Positions 24,914 to 35,164 are shown, counted from the stretch's first letter. The stretch: DNA of 64,000 bases from Leucobacter massiliensis (GCF_002982315.1 NZ_MWZD01000018.1:62001-126000), one strand, 5' to 3'. Numbers and translations are program-made. Notes: generated from the sequence alone by a model not told the origin.

Positions 24914-26392
24914 GTGAAGCAACGCATCTACGATTCGCGCGCCCAGGACGTGATCGACTTCGCCCCGCGCGAGGCCGGCAGGGTCGGCCTGTACGTGTGC
25001 GGGCCGACGGTGCAGTCGGCGCCCCACATCGGGCACCTGCGCAGCGCCCTGGTCTACGACCAGATGCGCCGCTGGTTCGCGGCGAGCGGTCACGAGGTCA
25101 CCCTGATCCGCAACGTCACCGACATCGACGACAAGATCCTCGAGGGCGCGAGGCAGCCCCGCGAGGACGGCACTCGCGAGGAGTGGTGGGCGCTCGCCTA
25201 CCGGGTCGAGCGCGAGTTCACCGCCGTATACGACGCGCTCGGGGTGCTCCCTCCCACGTACGAGCCGCGGGCGACGGCGAACGTCGCCGAGATGATCGCC
25301 TTGATCGAGCGGCTGATCGAGCGCGGGCACGCCTACCCGGCCGCCGACGGCTCGGCGAGCGTCTACTTCGACACGGCGAGCTGGCCGGCCTACGGCGAGC
25401 TGACGCGGCAGCGGCGCGAGCAGATGGAGGACGCCGCCGACTCGGAGCCGGTGGGCAAGCGGGATCCGCGCGATTTCGCGCTGTGGAAGGCGCATCGCGA
25501 GCACGAGCCGCTCTCGGCGTCCTGGCCCTCGCCCTGGGGCCGCGGCCGCCCGGGCTGGCACATCGAGTGCTCGGCGATGGCGACGCGCTACCTGGGCGAG
25601 GAGTTCGACATTCACGGCGGCGGGCTGGATCTGCGCTTCCCGCACCACGAGAACGAGCTGGCGCAGTCGGCCGCCGCCGGTCACCCCTTCGCCCGGCACT
25701 GGATCCACAACGGCCTGGTGAACACCGGCGGGCAGAAGATGTCGAAGTCGCTCGGCAATTCGCTCTTCGCGGCGGATCTGCTGAGACGGGCGCGACCCAT
25801 CGTGCTGCGGTACTTCCTGGGTTCGGCCCACTACCGATCCGTGCTCGAGTTCTCGGACACCTCGCTCGACGAGGCGGCGGCGGCCTTCGAGCGGATCGAG
25901 GGCTTCCTCGCGCGAGCGGCGGCGTTCGCGGACGCGCTCGACGACGAGGCGGCGACCGCGCTGCGGGCCGCGCTCGCCGCCGGGGAGCCCCGTGCCGAGG
26001 CACTGCCCGCCGCCTTCACCGCCGCGATGCTCGACGACTTCGCGATCCCGCAGGCGCTCGCGGCGCTGCACGGTGCCGTGCGCGCGGGCAACACGGCGCT
26101 CGACGCCGGCGACGCCGCCGAGGCCACCGCGCGTGCCCGTGAGACGGCGGCGATGCTGAACGTGCTCGGACTGCACCCCGCGGACGCCGTCTGGGCGGGC
26201 GGCTCCACCGCGGGGGAGGACGAGAGCGCGGCTGCCGCCCTCGGCGCCCTCGTGGAGCAGCTCGCCGCCGAGCGCGCGGAGGCCCGCGCCGAGCGGGACT
26301 TCGCGAGAAGCGACGCGATCCGCGATCGGCTGCTGGCCGCCGGCATCGCCCTGGAAGACACCCCGAACGGAACCCGCTGGAGCCTGACATGA
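24914..26392 (+). CDS. cysS: Cysteinyl-tRNA synthetase
   Basis: Class I aminoacyl-tRNA synthetase charging tRNA-Cys. 492 residues. HIGH at 38-41 (APHIGHLRS), KMSKS at 275-279 ([11 protein letters not shown]), and the zinc ligands Cys29, Cys219, His244 and Glu248 are all present ([23 protein letters not shown]). These features and the length fit CysS rather than the shorter MshC ligase. GTG at 24914 fits the leaderless pattern. The stop overlaps rlmB (ATGA), so the two are co-translated, a common actinobacterial pairing. Confidence 0.97.
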   Translation: MKQRIYDSRAQDVIDFAPREAGRVGLYVCGPTVQSAPHIGHLRSALVYDQMRRWFAASGHEVTLIRNVTDIDDKILEGARQPREDGTREEWWALAYRVEREFTAVYDALGVLPPTYEPRATANVAEMIALIERLIERGHAYPAADGSASVYFDTASWPAYGELTRQRREQMEDAADSEPVGKRDPRDFALWKAHREHEPLSASWPSPWGRGRPGWHIECSAMATRYLGEEFDIHGGGLDLRFPHHENELAQSAAAGHPFARHWIHNGLVNTGGQKMSKSLGNSLFAADLLRRARPIVLRYFLGSAHYRSVLEFSDTSLDEAAAAFERIEGFLARAAAFADALDDEAATALRAALAAGEPRAEALPAAFTAAMLDDFAIPQALAALHGAVRAGNTALDAGDAAEATARARETAAMLNVLGLHPADAVWAGGSTAGEDESAAAALGALVEQLAAERAEARAERDFARSDAIRDRLLAAGIALEDTPNGTRWSLT

Positions 26393-27405
26393 GCAATAAG
26401 AAGAACCGCACGGGAGCCGTGCGCAAGAAGGGCCTGGGCAAGGCCGTCGGCTCGGGCGGCCAGGGCCGCCAGGCGCTCGAGGGGCGCGGGCCGACGCCGC
26501 GCGCCGAAGACCGCGAGTATCACCCCGCGCACAAGGCGAAGAAGGCGCGCGAGCGCTACGAGGCCGCGAAGCAGCGGCACGCCGCCGCCTCGGGTCGCGG
26601 AGGCTCGGCTGCCGGCCGTGCGGGGGGAGCGAAGAAGGATGACGCGGAGCTCGTCACCGGCCGCAACGCGGTGCTCGAGGCGCTGCGCACGGGCATCCCC
26701 GCCACCGCGCTCTACATCGCGGCCCGGGTCGAGATGGACGATCGCGTGCGCGAGATCCTGCGCCTCGCCACGAACCGGGGCGTCGCCGTGCTCGAGGTGA
26801 TGCGGCCCGAGATGGATCGCATGACGGACCGCGACACGGTGCACCAGGGCGTCGTGCTGAAGGTGCCGCCGATGGAGTACGCGCACCCCCTTGAGCTGCT
26901 CGACGAGGTGGTCGACCGTGGCCAGACCCCGCTCTTCGTCGCGCTCGACGGCGTCACGGACCCGCGCAATCTCGGCGCGATCATCCGCTCCGTCGCCGCC
27001 TTCGGCGGGCAGGGCGTGGTAATCCCGCAGCGTCGCTCCGCCGGGCTCAACTCCGCCGCCTGGAAGACCTCGGCGGGTGCCGCGGCGCGGATCCCGGTCG
27101 CGATGGCGTCGAACCTCACTCAGACGCTCAAGGAGTTCAAGCGGCAGGGCGTGTTCGTGGTGGGTCTCGACGGGGGCGGCGAGGTGTCGCTGCCCGGGCT
27201 CGAACTCGCCGACCGGCCGCTCGTGCTGGTGATCGGCAGCGAGGGCAAGGGGCTCTCGCGTCTCGTGACCGAGCACTGCGACGCGGTCGTGTCGATCCCC
27301 ATCACCTCGGCCACGGAGTCGCTGAACGCGGGGATCGCGGCGAGCGTCGCCCTCTACGAGGTCGCCAAGCTGCGTGCCTCGGGCGGCTCCGAACGCGAGG
27401 CGTGA
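26389..27405 (+). CDS. rlmB: 23S rRNA (guanosine-2'-O-)-methyltransferase RlmB
   Basis: SpoU-family SPOUT methyltransferase modifying G2251 of 23S rRNA. 338 residues: a basic Lys/Arg/Gly-rich N-terminal extension of ~80 residues, the L30e-like substrate-binding domain ([16 protein letters not shown]), and the knotted catalytic domain. The three SpoU motifs are [31 protein letters not shown] and [20 protein letters not shown]. Start overlaps the cysS stop. Confidence 0.95.
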   Translation: MSNKKNRTGAVRKKGLGKAVGSGGQGRQALEGRGPTPRAEDREYHPAHKAKKARERYEAAKQRHAAASGRGGSAAGRAGGAKKDDAELVTGRNAVLEALRTGIPATALYIAARVEMDDRVREILRLATNRGVAVLEVMRPEMDRMTDRDTVHQGVVLKVPPMEYAHPLELLDEVVDRGQTPLFVALDGVTDPRNLGAIIRSVAAFGGQGVVIPQRRSAGLNSAAWKTSAGAAARIPVAMASNLTQTLKEFKRQGVFVVGLDGGGEVSLPGLELADRPLVLVIGSEGKGLSRLVTEHCDAVVSIPITSATESLNAGIAASVALYEVAKLRASGGSEREA

Positions 27406-27472
27406 AGCCCGGGCCCGAGCGGCGCGCCTCCGTCGCGCGGCGCGGGTGCGAGCCCGGCCGGCGCGACGCCGC

Positions 27473-28039
27473 TCAGAGCACCGTGAGCTCGGTGGCCCGC
27501 CACCGTCCCCCGTCGTGCTCGAAGCGCAGCGCGACCGAGCGGGAGCGCGGCTCCGCGTAGAGCACCACGGTCGCTTCGATGACGCTGGAACTCGGGCGGT
27601 CGAGGTGGGCCGGCCCGGGGCACGCGACGATCCGGCGCGCGTCGCGGTAGAGCGTCCGGCGCTCGGTGCGCGCGGCGCGGCGTTCGGCGAGCGCGGCGGC
27701 GACGTCCGAGGTGATCCACTGCCCGAGCTGTGCGACGGTCCGCGTGCCCTCGACCGCCTCGAAGGCGTAGAGCGCGAGCTTCTGGATGGTGATGGTCGGC
27801 GGCGGGGGGATGTCCGAGGCGGTGCCGGTGTCGAATGCCGTGCGGTCGAGGAAGCGCGCGGGATCCGGCACGGCGCGGAGCGCGGCGAGCCCGGCGGGTG
27901 CGGTGCGAGCGGGGCGCGGGCCCGCTGCGCCGGGAAGCGGCGTGGCGGTCCGGTCCGGCGGCATTCCGCTCCGGGAGGGCTGCGCGGAGGGCTGCGGGCG
28001 GTCTGGGCGGGGGCGCGACAGCGCGGCACTGGCGGGCAT
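27473..28039 (-). CDS. Rv3235-like (DUF6459-type) protein
   Basis: 188 residues from an ATG with GAAGGAG upstream; the longer open frame is rejected because it skips this ribosome site. The first ~85 residues are Pro/Arg/Ala-rich. The C-terminal domain (ITIQKLALYAFEAVEGTRTV, then LYRDARRIVACPGP, and LRFEHDGGRWRATELTVL) resembles the actinobacterial Rv3235 family, which often lies near secA. Function unknown. Convergent with rlmB. Confidence 0.7.
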   Translation of the reverse strand: MPASAALSRPRPDRPQPSAQPSRSGMPPDRTATPLPGAAGPRPARTAPAGLAALRAVPDPARFLDRTAFDTGTASDIPPPPTITIQKLALYAFEAVEGTRTVAQLGQWITSDVAAALAERRAARTERRTLYRDARRIVACPGPAHLDRPSSSVIEATVVLYAEPRSRSVALRFEHDGGRWRATELTVL

Positions 28040-28315
28040 GTGGGCTCCTTCGTGGTCAGCACCGCCGCCGACGCTCCCACCCCTGGCCATGACCGCTCAC
28101 CCGTGCTGCGCGGGACTCCGTGCTCCTTGTGTGTTGGGGTGCCCAGTTTATGAATGGGCTGTGGGGATCGGTCAAGTCACGTTGCGGACCTGTGGTTTCA
28201 CGCTCTGGATCCGGCGGCCCCAGAGCTCTGGGCACAGGAGGCGGCCCGCGGCGCGGGTGGAGCGGCCGCCGGGCGCGCGACGGGAGGCGGGGAGCGAACT
28301 CCCGGCACGGAACAC

Positions 28316-28321
28316 TAGGCT
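28316..28321 (+). promoter_or_regulatory. Putative leaderless -10 box for the PdtaS-like kinase
   Basis: TAGGCT, then GGGGAC, then GTG at 28328. Confidence 0.55.
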
Positions 28322-28327
28322 GGGGAC

Positions 28328-29836
28328 GTGGCGACCCTGCGGAATCTGGCGATGAAGTACTCCGAGCTCGACGAGGCCGAGATCGAGTGGCTCGAGTTGC
28401 TCGCGCTCGACTGGCAGCTCCTGGCCGATCTGGCCCTCAGCGACGTGGTGCTGTGGGTTCCGACGGAGGACGGGGGCTACCTGGCGGTGGCGCACAGCCG
28501 CCCGGCGGGGTCCGTGACCCTCTTCTATCGCGACGTGATCGGCGATTTCCTCCGCGCGGACTGGCTCGAGCTCGTCAACGAGGCCATGGAGACCGGCAAG
28601 CCGGTGGCGTCGACCTCGCCCGCCTGGTACGAGGAGAATCCCATGCGCCTGGCGGCCTACTCCGTGAGCCGGAAGGACGAGAACGGCGTGACCCGCGGCC
28701 CCTTCGCGGTCGCGACCGTGCACACGAGCGTCGCCGACACCCAGAAGGCATCGCGCATCGGCGCCGCCTTCCGTGAGGTTGCCGACGATCTGTTCGCCAT
28801 GATCCAGGAGGGGCTCTTCCCCTCTGCGAGCAGCTCGCGCGGCGGTGAACAGGGGGCGCCGCGCGCCTCCGACGGACTGGTGCGCGTCAACCCGGAGGGC
28901 ATCGCGACCTTCGCGAGCCCCAACACGCAGACCACCTTCGCCCGTGTCGGCTACCGCGACGAGATCGAGGGAGAGAACTTCGCGGAGGTCATCGCCGAGA
29001 TCGTGAAGGGGCAGTTCGACACGAACGAGTCGCTGCCCTTGATCGCCCAGGGCAAGGTCGCGAAGCGCGTGGAGGTCACCGCGCGCGGTCGCACCCTCAC
29101 GCTCCGCTCCATCCCGGTGATCCGCGACGGGGAGAGGGTCGGCGGGGTCGTGCTGACCCGCGATGTGACCGAGCTGCGGCAGCAGGCGCAGGAACTCATC
29201 ACGAAGGACGCGACGATCCGCGAGATCCACCACCGCGTCAAGAACAATCTGCAGACGGTCGCATCCCTGCTGCGGGTGCAGGCGCGGCGTGCGAAGAGCG
29301 AGGAGGCGAAGCAGGTGCTCGGGCAGGCGATGCGACGCGTCGCCGCGATCGCCGTGGTCCACGACACGCTGTCGAGCGGCCTCTCGCAGATCGTCGACTT
29401 CGACGTCGTGTTCGACCGGGTGCTCGGCCTCGCCGCCGAGGTGGCGAGCCTGCACAACACGACCGTGCACCCGCACAAGGAGGGCGAGTTCGGCGAGCTT
29501 CCCTCGGAGTACGCGACGCCGCTCGCACTCGCGCTGACCGAGATCGTGACGAACGCGGTGGAGCACGGGCTGGCCGGGCGCGAGGGCGAGGTGTTCATCC
29601 GCGCGGACCGCAGCGACGAGCGGCTCGCCGTCGAGGTGATCGACACCGGCACGGGCCTGCCGGGCGGAACCGTGGGCGACGGACTCGGCACGCAGATCGT
29701 GCGCACGCTCGTCGAGGGCGAACTCGGCGGCAGCATCACCTGGGGTCTCGACGAGGGCGGGGGGACGCGGGTGGCGATCCAGGTGCCGCTGCACTGGATC
29801 TCGGCGCAGACCCGCGAGATCCCCCTGCAGCGCTGA
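28328..29836 (+). CDS. pdtaS: PdtaS-type cytosolic histidine kinase
   Basis: 502 residues with no TM segment. An N-terminal GAF-like sensor domain (about 25-165) is followed by a PAS-like domain (about 185-285) and the HisKA_2 phospho-acceptor block TIREIHHRVKNNLQTVASLL (His near 301). An HATPase_c domain completes it, with LTEIVTNAVEHG and a C-terminal GDGLGTQIVRTLVEGELGG and GGGTRVAIQVPL. This order is that of PdtaS (Rv3220c), which phosphorylates the ANTAR RNA-binding regulator PdtaR. pdtaR is not adjacent. GTG at 28328 fits the leaderless pattern. Sensing role is inferred from family only. Confidence 0.88.
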   Translation: MATLRNLAMKYSELDEAEIEWLELLALDWQLLADLALSDVVLWVPTEDGGYLAVAHSRPAGSVTLFYRDVIGDFLRADWLELVNEAMETGKPVASTSPAWYEENPMRLAAYSVSRKDENGVTRGPFAVATVHTSVADTQKASRIGAAFREVADDLFAMIQEGLFPSASSSRGGEQGAPRASDGLVRVNPEGIATFASPNTQTTFARVGYRDEIEGENFAEVIAEIVKGQFDTNESLPLIAQGKVAKRVEVTARGRTLTLRSIPVIRDGERVGGVVLTRDVTELRQQAQELITKDATIREIHHRVKNNLQTVASLLRVQARRAKSEEAKQVLGQAMRRVAAIAVVHDTLSSGLSQIVDFDVVFDRVLGLAAEVASLHNTTVHPHKEGEFGELPSEYATPLALALTEIVTNAVEHGLAGREGEVFIRADRSDERLAVEVIDTGTGLPGGTVGDGLGTQIVRTLVEGELGGSITWGLDEGGGTRVAIQVPLHWISAQTREIPLQR

Positions 29837-29862
29837 CGGCCCGGTCGCCGGCCGCCGCCGAC

Positions 29863-30129
29863 TCAGCGGCGGTTGCGCAGCAGCACCGCACCGCCCACGG
29901 CGAGGAGGAGCAGGCCGAGGCCGATCACGGTCGCGGTGATCCACCAGGCCGTGTCGAGCTCTCCGCCCCCGAAGGCGCGCTGGGCGGCGTAGCCGCAGAA
30001 CGCGAGGATCAGTGCCCCCCACACGATCGGGGAGGTGCGCGGGCCGCGGCTGACGGGAGCCTGCGTCTCAGCGGGCTGCGGTCGCTCCCCGTTCGCGCCC
30101 TGCGCGGGTTTCGTGGTTTCGGTGCTCAT
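29863..30129 (-). CDS. Small two-TM membrane protein
   Basis: 88 residues: hydrophilic N-terminus, then two hydrophobic helices (about 35-52 and 62-83) ending RNRR. No family recognised. Its ATG overlaps the stop of the PspC-type gene upstream (ATGA), so it is probably co-expressed with that envelope-stress gene. Confidence 0.7.
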   Translation of the reverse strand: MSTETTKPAQGANGERPQPAETQAPVSRGPRTSPIVWGALILAFCGYAAQRAFGGGELDTAWWITATVIGLGLLLLAVGGAVLLRNRR

Positions 30130-31664
30130 CGTGCCATCTCCTCTTCGAGTTCTTTCAGCTCAGCGCGCAGCTCGTCGCGCTGATCTTCGAGCTGCCGCCG
30201 CTCGGCGGAACGCAGGCCGGGTTCTTCGAGCTGCCACTCCACGAGCGCGAGCCGGTCTTCGAGCCGGTTCGCACGCGCGCGGTCGGCATCGTCGAGGCGG
30301 CTGCCGCCGGATCGCGCACCGCTCTCGCCAGCGGGATCGTTCACCCGTACGTTTCCGGCGAGCAGGTACACGTCGATGTGGCTCGCGCCCGCGGTGTCGC
30401 CGCTCCTCGGAAGGTTCGCGGTGAGCGTGCGGCTGAGGAACGGGCCGGAGTTCCGGGGGCCGTCGGCGTTCTCGCCGATGTTCCCGGCGAGGACCCGCAC
30501 GGTGACGACGACGGGGTGCTCCTCGGGCAGTTCGACGCGGACATTGCCGGCGAGCTGCCACAGCTGCAGGCGGTCGCCCTGGGCGATCGCCCCGCGCTGC
30601 CCGTCGAGTTCGGTGAGGTCGAGCGTCGACGAGCCCGCGATCATGGCGGTGCCGGGAGCGTCCGTGCCCACCTGCACGCTGCCGAAGGGCTGGAAGCGGG
30701 TGCCCCAGGGCAGCACCGCGGTGAACAGCAGCGCCACCACACCGCAGGCGGAGAGGAAACCGATCCAGTCGGTGTGCTTGCCGCGCACCCCCGCAACGAT
30801 CAGCGAGAGCGCGAACACCGCGAGCGCGGCGATGAGCGCCCCGACGAGCGGCGCCGGCGCGGCACCCTCGAAGCCGGCCGGTTCGCCGGCCCCGAGCAAC
30901 CAGACGGCGGTCACGCCCCCGGCGAGCAGCGCGAGCGCGAGTGTGAGCACCGTGTGAGCGACGCCGGGTTTGCGGGAGTCGTGCTCGGCCGCGTAGCGGG
31001 CGCTCCACTCGTCGGCCTGGCGGCCGACCTCCTCACCCCAGCGGCCGGCCTGCTCGCCCACGCGCTGGCCCCAGTCGCTCGCCTGCTGTGCGGCGCGGTG
31101 CACGAACTCCTCCGTGCGGTCCGCGAAGGGACTCCCGGCGTCGCTGGCGTCCTGCGCGCCATCCCCGGCGCCCGGGCCCGGGGTCGCCGCAGCCGCGCCA
31201 TCGGGGGCTCCTCCGGCGGGAATCCGGTCCTCCCCGTCACCGGCGGCGCGACGCGGGTCCGTCGCGTCCTCCGCGCCGCCGGAGGCTTCCTCCGGCGCGG
31301 GGGATCCCGGTTCGCCGGCTTCCGGACGCGCCGCGTACTCACGGCCGCGGCGCAGCACCGCGCGCCGCAGCCACACGACGGCGAGCACGATGATGCCGAT
31401 CCAGAACAGCCAGGCGATGGTGCGCGTGAGCCAGAGCGGAATGCCCATCGTCGCCCACAGATCCCAGCCCCACACCACCGGTCCGCCGAACAGCGGGGAG
31501 CCGCCGAAGATCATGCCGATGACGGCGGGCACCGCGAGCAGGGCGGTGAGCGCCACGGCGGTGACGATCGCCGCGCGGCCACCGGGTCCGTCGCCGCCCG
31601 TCGCGGCCGCGGCGGGCGGTGCCTCCGCGGGCGGGGGGCCGGCTGCGGGGACGGGCGCGGAGCG
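30126..31664 (-). CDS. PspC-family envelope protein, 5' end (PspC domain and start codon) missing
   Basis: The visible part has a TM segment (TAVALTALLAVPAVIGMIFG), a juxtamembrane stretch DLWATMGIPLWLTRTIAWLFW, and a long Ala/Glu/Asp linker. Two or three further TM helices follow (VLTLALALLAGGVTAVW and PLVGALIAALAVFALSLIV), then a C-terminal beta region with repeated LLAGNVRV-like strands (cell-wall-active antibiotic response type) and a coiled coil. Homologues begin with a PspC domain; none is present and no in-frame start exists before the reading frame enters the opposite-strand kinase. The upper coordinate is approximate. See the finding on the lost divergent 5' ends. Confidence 0.6.
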   Translation of the reverse strand, partial: RSAPVPAAGPPPAEAPPAAAATGGDGPGGRAAIVTAVALTALLAVPAVIGMIFGGSPLFGGPVVWGWDLWATMGIPLWLTRTIAWLFWIGIIVLAVVWLRRAVLRRGREYAARPEAGEPGSPAPEEASGGAEDATDPRRAAGDGEDRIPAGGAPDGAAAATPGPGAGDGAQDASDAGSPFADRTEEFVHRAAQQASDWGQRVGEQAGRWGEEVGRQADEWSARYAAEHDSRKPGVAHTVLTLALALLAGGVTAVWLLGAGEPAGFEGAAPAPLVGALIAALAVFALSLIVAGVRGKHTDWIGFLSACGVVALLFTAVLPWGTRFQPFGSVQVGTDAPGTAMIAGSSTLDLTELDGQRGAIAQGDRLQLWQLAGNVRVELPEEHPVVVTVRVLAGNIGENADGPRNSGPFLSRTLTANLPRSGDTAGASHIDVYLLAGNVRVNDPAGESGARSGGSRLDDADRARANRLEDRLALVEWQLEEPGLRSAERRQLEDQRDELRAELKELEEEMAR

Positions 31665-31665
31665 T

Positions 31666-32712
31666 GCCGGGGGCGAGCCGTCGGCGGCATCGGGGACTGC
31701 GGCGATCCGAACCGGCGGCGCGGCCGCTTCCGCGCGCGACGGTGCTCGGCGGCGGTGGCCCGTCGCGGAGCTGCTGCTCGGCGCCGGCCTGCTGCTCGTG
31801 GGCGCCGGCCTGGTGCTCGAGCGGCTGGGCGCGCGCCTGGATCTCGAGGTGCTGCTCCCCGCGCTCGCAGTGCTGGTGGGCGTGGGGCTCGCCTGGTGGC
31901 AGATCGCGGATCGGGATCGCCCGGATCGCAACCAGGTGCCGCGAGTGCTCGGCGCGCTGGCCCTCGTGGCGGTCGGCGTGCTCATGTTCTTCGTGACCTC
32001 GCGCGAGCCGAGTGCGTGGACGGTGATCGCTGCGGCGCTCTCCGTGCTCGCGGGGGTGGCCCTCGCGGTGGCGCCCTGGGCGCTGCGCGTCAATCGCGAG
32101 CTGCTGGCGGAGCGGGCGGCGCGCGCCCGCGAGGCCGAGCGTGCCGAAATCGCCGCGCACCTGCACGACTCGGTGCTGCAGACGCTCGCGCTGATCCAGC
32201 AGCGCTCCGAGCCGGGCAGCGACATCGCCCGGCTCGCGCGCGGTCAGGAACGGGAGCTGCGCGAGTGGCTGTTCCGCGGGGCCGACGGCGGGGCTGCGGC
32301 GCCGGCCGAGGCTGTCGACGCCGAGCTGCGGGCCCACGCGCAGGCGCTGGAGGCCGCGCACGCGGTGCGCTTCGAGATCGTGACGGTGGGTCTGGGAGAC
32401 GGCGTGTCGGCGCCGGAGCCGATCGTCGCCGCGGCCCGCGAGGCCATGCTCAACGCGGCACGGCACGCGGGCGGCGAGGTCACCGTCTACGTGGAGGCGG
32501 CACGGGATCGGATCACCGTCGACGTCACCGATCGCGGTCCCGGCCTCGACCTCGGTACGCTGCCCGAGGGGCGCATGGGCGTGCGCGAGTCGATTCTCGG
32601 TCGCATGGAGCGTGCCGGGGGCACCGCCTCGATCGTTCCGGGCCCGGGCGGCTCGGGCACGGCGGTCCGGCTGGGCATCCCGCGGGAGCAGCAGAGCACG
32701 AAGGAGGAGTGA
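31666..32712 (+). CDS. MacS-like PspC-associated histidine kinase, 5' end missing
   Basis: Reads from the region after a PspC domain: RRRWPVAELLLGAGLLLVGAG and further TM helices (LLPALAVLVGVGLAWWQIA, VLGALALVAVGVLMFFV, WTVIAAALSVLAGVALAVAPWAL). The HisKA_3 H-box is AEIAAHLHDSVLQTLALIQQ, and the HATPase N-box is REAMLNAARHAGG. As in the divergent partner, the N-terminal PspC domain and start codon are absent; the left coordinate is approximate. Its stop overlaps the response regulator start (TGATG), a normal two-component operon. Family knowledge suggests envelope-stress or antibiotic sensing. Confidence 0.72.
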   Translation, partial: AGGEPSAASGTAAIRTGGAAASARDGARRRWPVAELLLGAGLLLVGAGLVLERLGARLDLEVLLPALAVLVGVGLAWWQIADRDRPDRNQVPRVLGALALVAVGVLMFFVTSREPSAWTVIAAALSVLAGVALAVAPWALRVNRELLAERAARAREAERAEIAAHLHDSVLQTLALIQQRSEPGSDIARLARGQERELREWLFRGADGGAAAPAEAVDAELRAHAQALEAAHAVRFEIVTVGLGDGVSAPEPIVAAAREAMLNAARHAGGEVTVYVEAARDRITVDVTDRGPGLDLGTLPEGRMGVRESILGRMERAGGTASIVPGPGGSGTAVRLGIPREQQSTKEE

Positions 32713-33392
32713 TGGACACCGCACGCGAGCGCGAGGCGCCGATCCGGGTGGTGATCGTCGACGACCACCAGATCTTCCGCACCGGGCTGCGCGCCGAACT
32801 CGGGCCGGAGATCGAGGTGGTGGGCGAGGCCGCGAACGTCGACGAGGCGATCGCCTGCATCACCTCCGCCGCTCCCGAGGTGGTGCTGCTCGACGTCCAC
32901 CTGCCCGGCGGCTCGGGCGGCGGCGGGGCCGAGGTGCTGCGGCGGCTCGCGGCGGAGCCGGAGCTGCGCGGCACGCGCTTTCTCGCGCTCAGCGTCTCGG
33001 ACGCGGCCGACGACGTGGTGAGCGTCATCCGCGCCGGGGCACGGGGATATCTCACCAAGACCGCCTCGGGCGCCGAGGTCACCGCCGCCGCGATGCGGGT
33101 GCGCGACGGCGACGCCGTCTTCTCACCCCGGCTCGCCGGCTTCGTCCTGGACGCCTTCGGCGCCGGCGGCGGTGAGACCGCGGCAGCGGACGACGAGCTC
33201 GACCGGCTCTCGGCTCGCGAGCAGGAGGTGATGCGCATGATCGCCCGAGGCTACGCCTACAAGGAGGTCGCCGCCGAGCTCTTCCTCTCGGTCAAGACGG
33301 TCGAGACCCACGTCTCCAATGTGCTGCGCAAGCTGCAGCTCTCCAACCGCCACGAGCTCACCGCCTGGGCGCTGCAGCGGCGCCTGCTCTGA
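32712..33392 (+). CDS. NarL/LuxR-family response regulator
   Basis: 226 residues: receiver domain with VVIVDDHQIFRTGLR, phospho-acceptor Asp61 (VVLLDVHLPGG) and conserved Lys in GYLTKTASG; then a LuxR-type HTH (about 160-222) with LSAREQEVMRMIARGYAYKE and VKTVETHVSNVLRKLQLSNR. ATG at 32712 overlaps the kinase stop and sits just after AAGGAGGAG. It is the cognate partner of the kinase upstream and probably controls the PspC-type genes. Confidence 0.92.
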   Translation: MDTAREREAPIRVVIVDDHQIFRTGLRAELGPEIEVVGEAANVDEAIACITSAAPEVVLLDVHLPGGSGGGGAEVLRRLAAEPELRGTRFLALSVSDAADDVVSVIRAGARGYLTKTASGAEVTAAAMRVRDGDAVFSPRLAGFVLDAFGAGGGETAAADDELDRLSAREQEVMRMIARGYAYKEVAAELFLSVKTVETHVSNVLRKLQLSNRHELTAWALQRRLL

Positions 33393-33425
33393 GGATGCGG
33401 CCGCGAGCCCCGCGCGGGCACGCGA

Positions 33426-35132
33426 TCACGCCCAGCCGGGGAGCCACATGTGGGCGCGCCAGAACCACTCCGCGATCGGGACCCCCGACCACACCGGCAG
33501 GTACAGGACCGCGAGGGCGAGCGAAGCAGCGAGGAACAGCGCCGCCGAGATCCGCCGTTCCCGCAGCTGCCCGGGCGCGGATCGCGGGAGCAGCCGCGCT
33601 TCTGCCCCGTCGCGCGAGCGGATTGCGACGCCGCACAGCCCCCCTAGGAGGAGCGCGAGCGCGAGCGCCGAGAACGGGGTGAGCACCACCGCGTAGAACT
33701 GGAAGACCGCGGAGCGCGAGACCGTCAGCACCCACGGCAGCCAGCCGCTCAGATACGCGGTGATCACGAAGGCGCTCGCGAGGACCAGCGGATCGGAGGC
33801 GCGGACGGCCGCTGCGGCGCCGCCCTCCGTGATCCTGCCGCCCACGGGGAGCGCACCCGCCCCAGGCCCCGTCGCATCCGCTCCGGCCCGCGCCGTCCCG
33901 GCTCCCGCGGTGCGCGCCCGCATCCCGGCCCGCAGCCGCAGCACCGCGATCACCGCGAGCGCGAGCAGCGCGGCCACCCCGCCCCAGCTCACCAGCGGGT
34001 TCGGCACCGGGGTGACCGTCGACACGCACTCGGCCCAGGGGCAGCCCTCGCTCCAGCTCGCGCGGTACATCGACGTCGGCCTGAGCGCCAGCGGCCAGCT
34101 CAGCGGACTCGACTGGTAGGGGTGCGGTGCGCTCAGCGTGCTGTGCCAGGCGAGCATCTCGGCGTGGTAGCGCAGCAGCGAGACCGGCCACGGCACCCCG
34201 GGCTCCCTGGCCCAGCCGCCGGGGTTCAGGATCCAGCCGGTCCAGCTCGCCAGGTAGGCGAGCGCCGCCGCGGGGATCGCGATCACCGCCGTGACGAGCG
34301 CCTGCAGCACGGATCGGCCGAGCGCCGCCGGCCGCCCGCTGCCGCGATCCGCGCCCGATCCGCCCGCCGCGTCGTCGGCGGGCGGCCTCGCCGCCCGTGC
34401 CGCTCGCAGCCGCGTCAGCAGATCCCGCACCGCGATGAACACCAGAAACCCCGCGAGCGCGTAGAGTCCCGACCACTTCACCGCGGCGGCCGCCCCGAAG
34501 GCGAGCCCCGCCGCGAGCAGCCACGGTCGCCGCCACGCGATCCCGCCGTGCCGCCCCGGCGCCGCGGACGCGCCGTCCCGCCAGACGAAGAGCGCCCCGA
34601 GAGCCACGAACAGGGTGAGGAAGCCGTCGAGCAGCCCGACTCGGGTGAGCACGACGTGGACGCCGTCGATCGCGAGGAGCAGCCCCGCCGTGCACGCGAT
34701 GACCAGGCTGCGCGACATCAGCCAGCCCAGGCGCATCGTCACGGCCACCGTCGCCACGCCGGCCAGCGCCACGGCGCTGCGCCAGCCCCAGCCGTTGTCC
34801 GGGCCGAAGGCCAGGATCCCGAGCCCGATCAGCCACTTGCCGAGCGGAGGATGCACCGCGTTGGCGGGCGTGCCGGTGAAGCCGAGCGCCCGCCCGCCGC
34901 TCATGTCCGGGTCGTCGTCCGGCCACACCGTGGGAAAGCCGTGCGCGAGCTGGCTGATCGCGTCGCGCACGTAGTAGAGCTCGTCGAAGACGAGGGTGCC
35001 GGGTCGCGAGAGCGCCCAGAAGCGGAAGACGGCCGCGATCCCGAGCACCAGCAGGGGTGCCAGCCACCGCAGCGCCCCTCGCCCGCGCAGCCCGGTGACC
35101 TCGCCCGTTCGCCGACCGCATCCTTCGCTCAC
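33426..35132 (-). CDS. pmt: Dolichyl-phosphate-mannose-protein mannosyltransferase (GT39)
   Basis: Integral membrane enzyme transferring mannose from polyprenyl-phosphate-mannose to secreted proteins. 568 residues with ~10-12 TM helices. The catalytic acidic pair lies in the first loop ([13 protein letters not shown]), followed by [17 protein letters not shown], both typical of actinobacterial Pmt; a later loop has [14 protein letters not shown] at 35130-35132 has a TAGTCT box exactly 6 bp upstream. Divergent from proS with only 44 bp between start codons. Confidence 0.93.
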   Translation of the reverse strand: MSEGCGRRTGEVTGLRGRGALRWLAPLLVLGIAAVFRFWALSRPGTLVFDELYYVRDAISQLAHGFPTVWPDDDPDMSGGRALGFTGTPANAVHPPLGKWLIGLGILAFGPDNGWGWRSAVALAGVATVAVTMRLGWLMSRSLVIACTAGLLLAIDGVHVVLTRVGLLDGFLTLFVALGALFVWRDGASAAPGRHGGIAWRRPWLLAAGLAFGAAAAVKWSGLYALAGFLVFIAVRDLLTRLRAARAARPPADDAAGGSGADRGSGRPAALGRSVLQALVTAVIAIPAAALAYLASWTGWILNPGGWAREPGVPWPVSLLRYHAEMLAWHSTLSAPHPYQSSPLSWPLALRPTSMYRASWSEGCPWAECVSTVTPVPNPLVSWGGVAALLALAVIAVLRLRAGMRARTAGAGTARAGADATGPGAGALPVGGRITEGGAAAAVRASDPLVLASAFVITAYLSGWLPWVLTVSRSAVFQFYAVVLTPFSALALALLLGGLCGVAIRSRDGAEARLLPRSAPGQLRERRISAALFLAASLALAVLYLPVWSGVPIAEWFWRAHMWLPGWA

Positions 35133-35138
35133 ACGACC

Positions 35139-35144
35139 AGACTA
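35139..35144 (-). promoter_or_regulatory. Putative leaderless -10 box for the mannosyltransferase gene
   Basis: On the minus strand TAGTCT, then GGTCGT, then GTG. The proS box lies 20 bp away on the other strand. Confidence 0.6.
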
Positions 35145-35164
35145 GGAGGCCGGAGGCGCGGCGC

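Noticed and set aside
28127-28154. TTGTGT-N16-TATGAA as promoter of the PdtaS-like kinase
   Set aside because: Possible, but it would give a ~165-nt leader, and a leaderless TAGGCT box sits at the exact spacing before the GTG; kept only as a secondary candidate.
31664-32225. Upstream extension of the minus-strand PspC-type ORF
   Set aside because: It runs antisense through conserved kinase sequence and is Ser/Arg-rich, so it is not the natural N-terminus.
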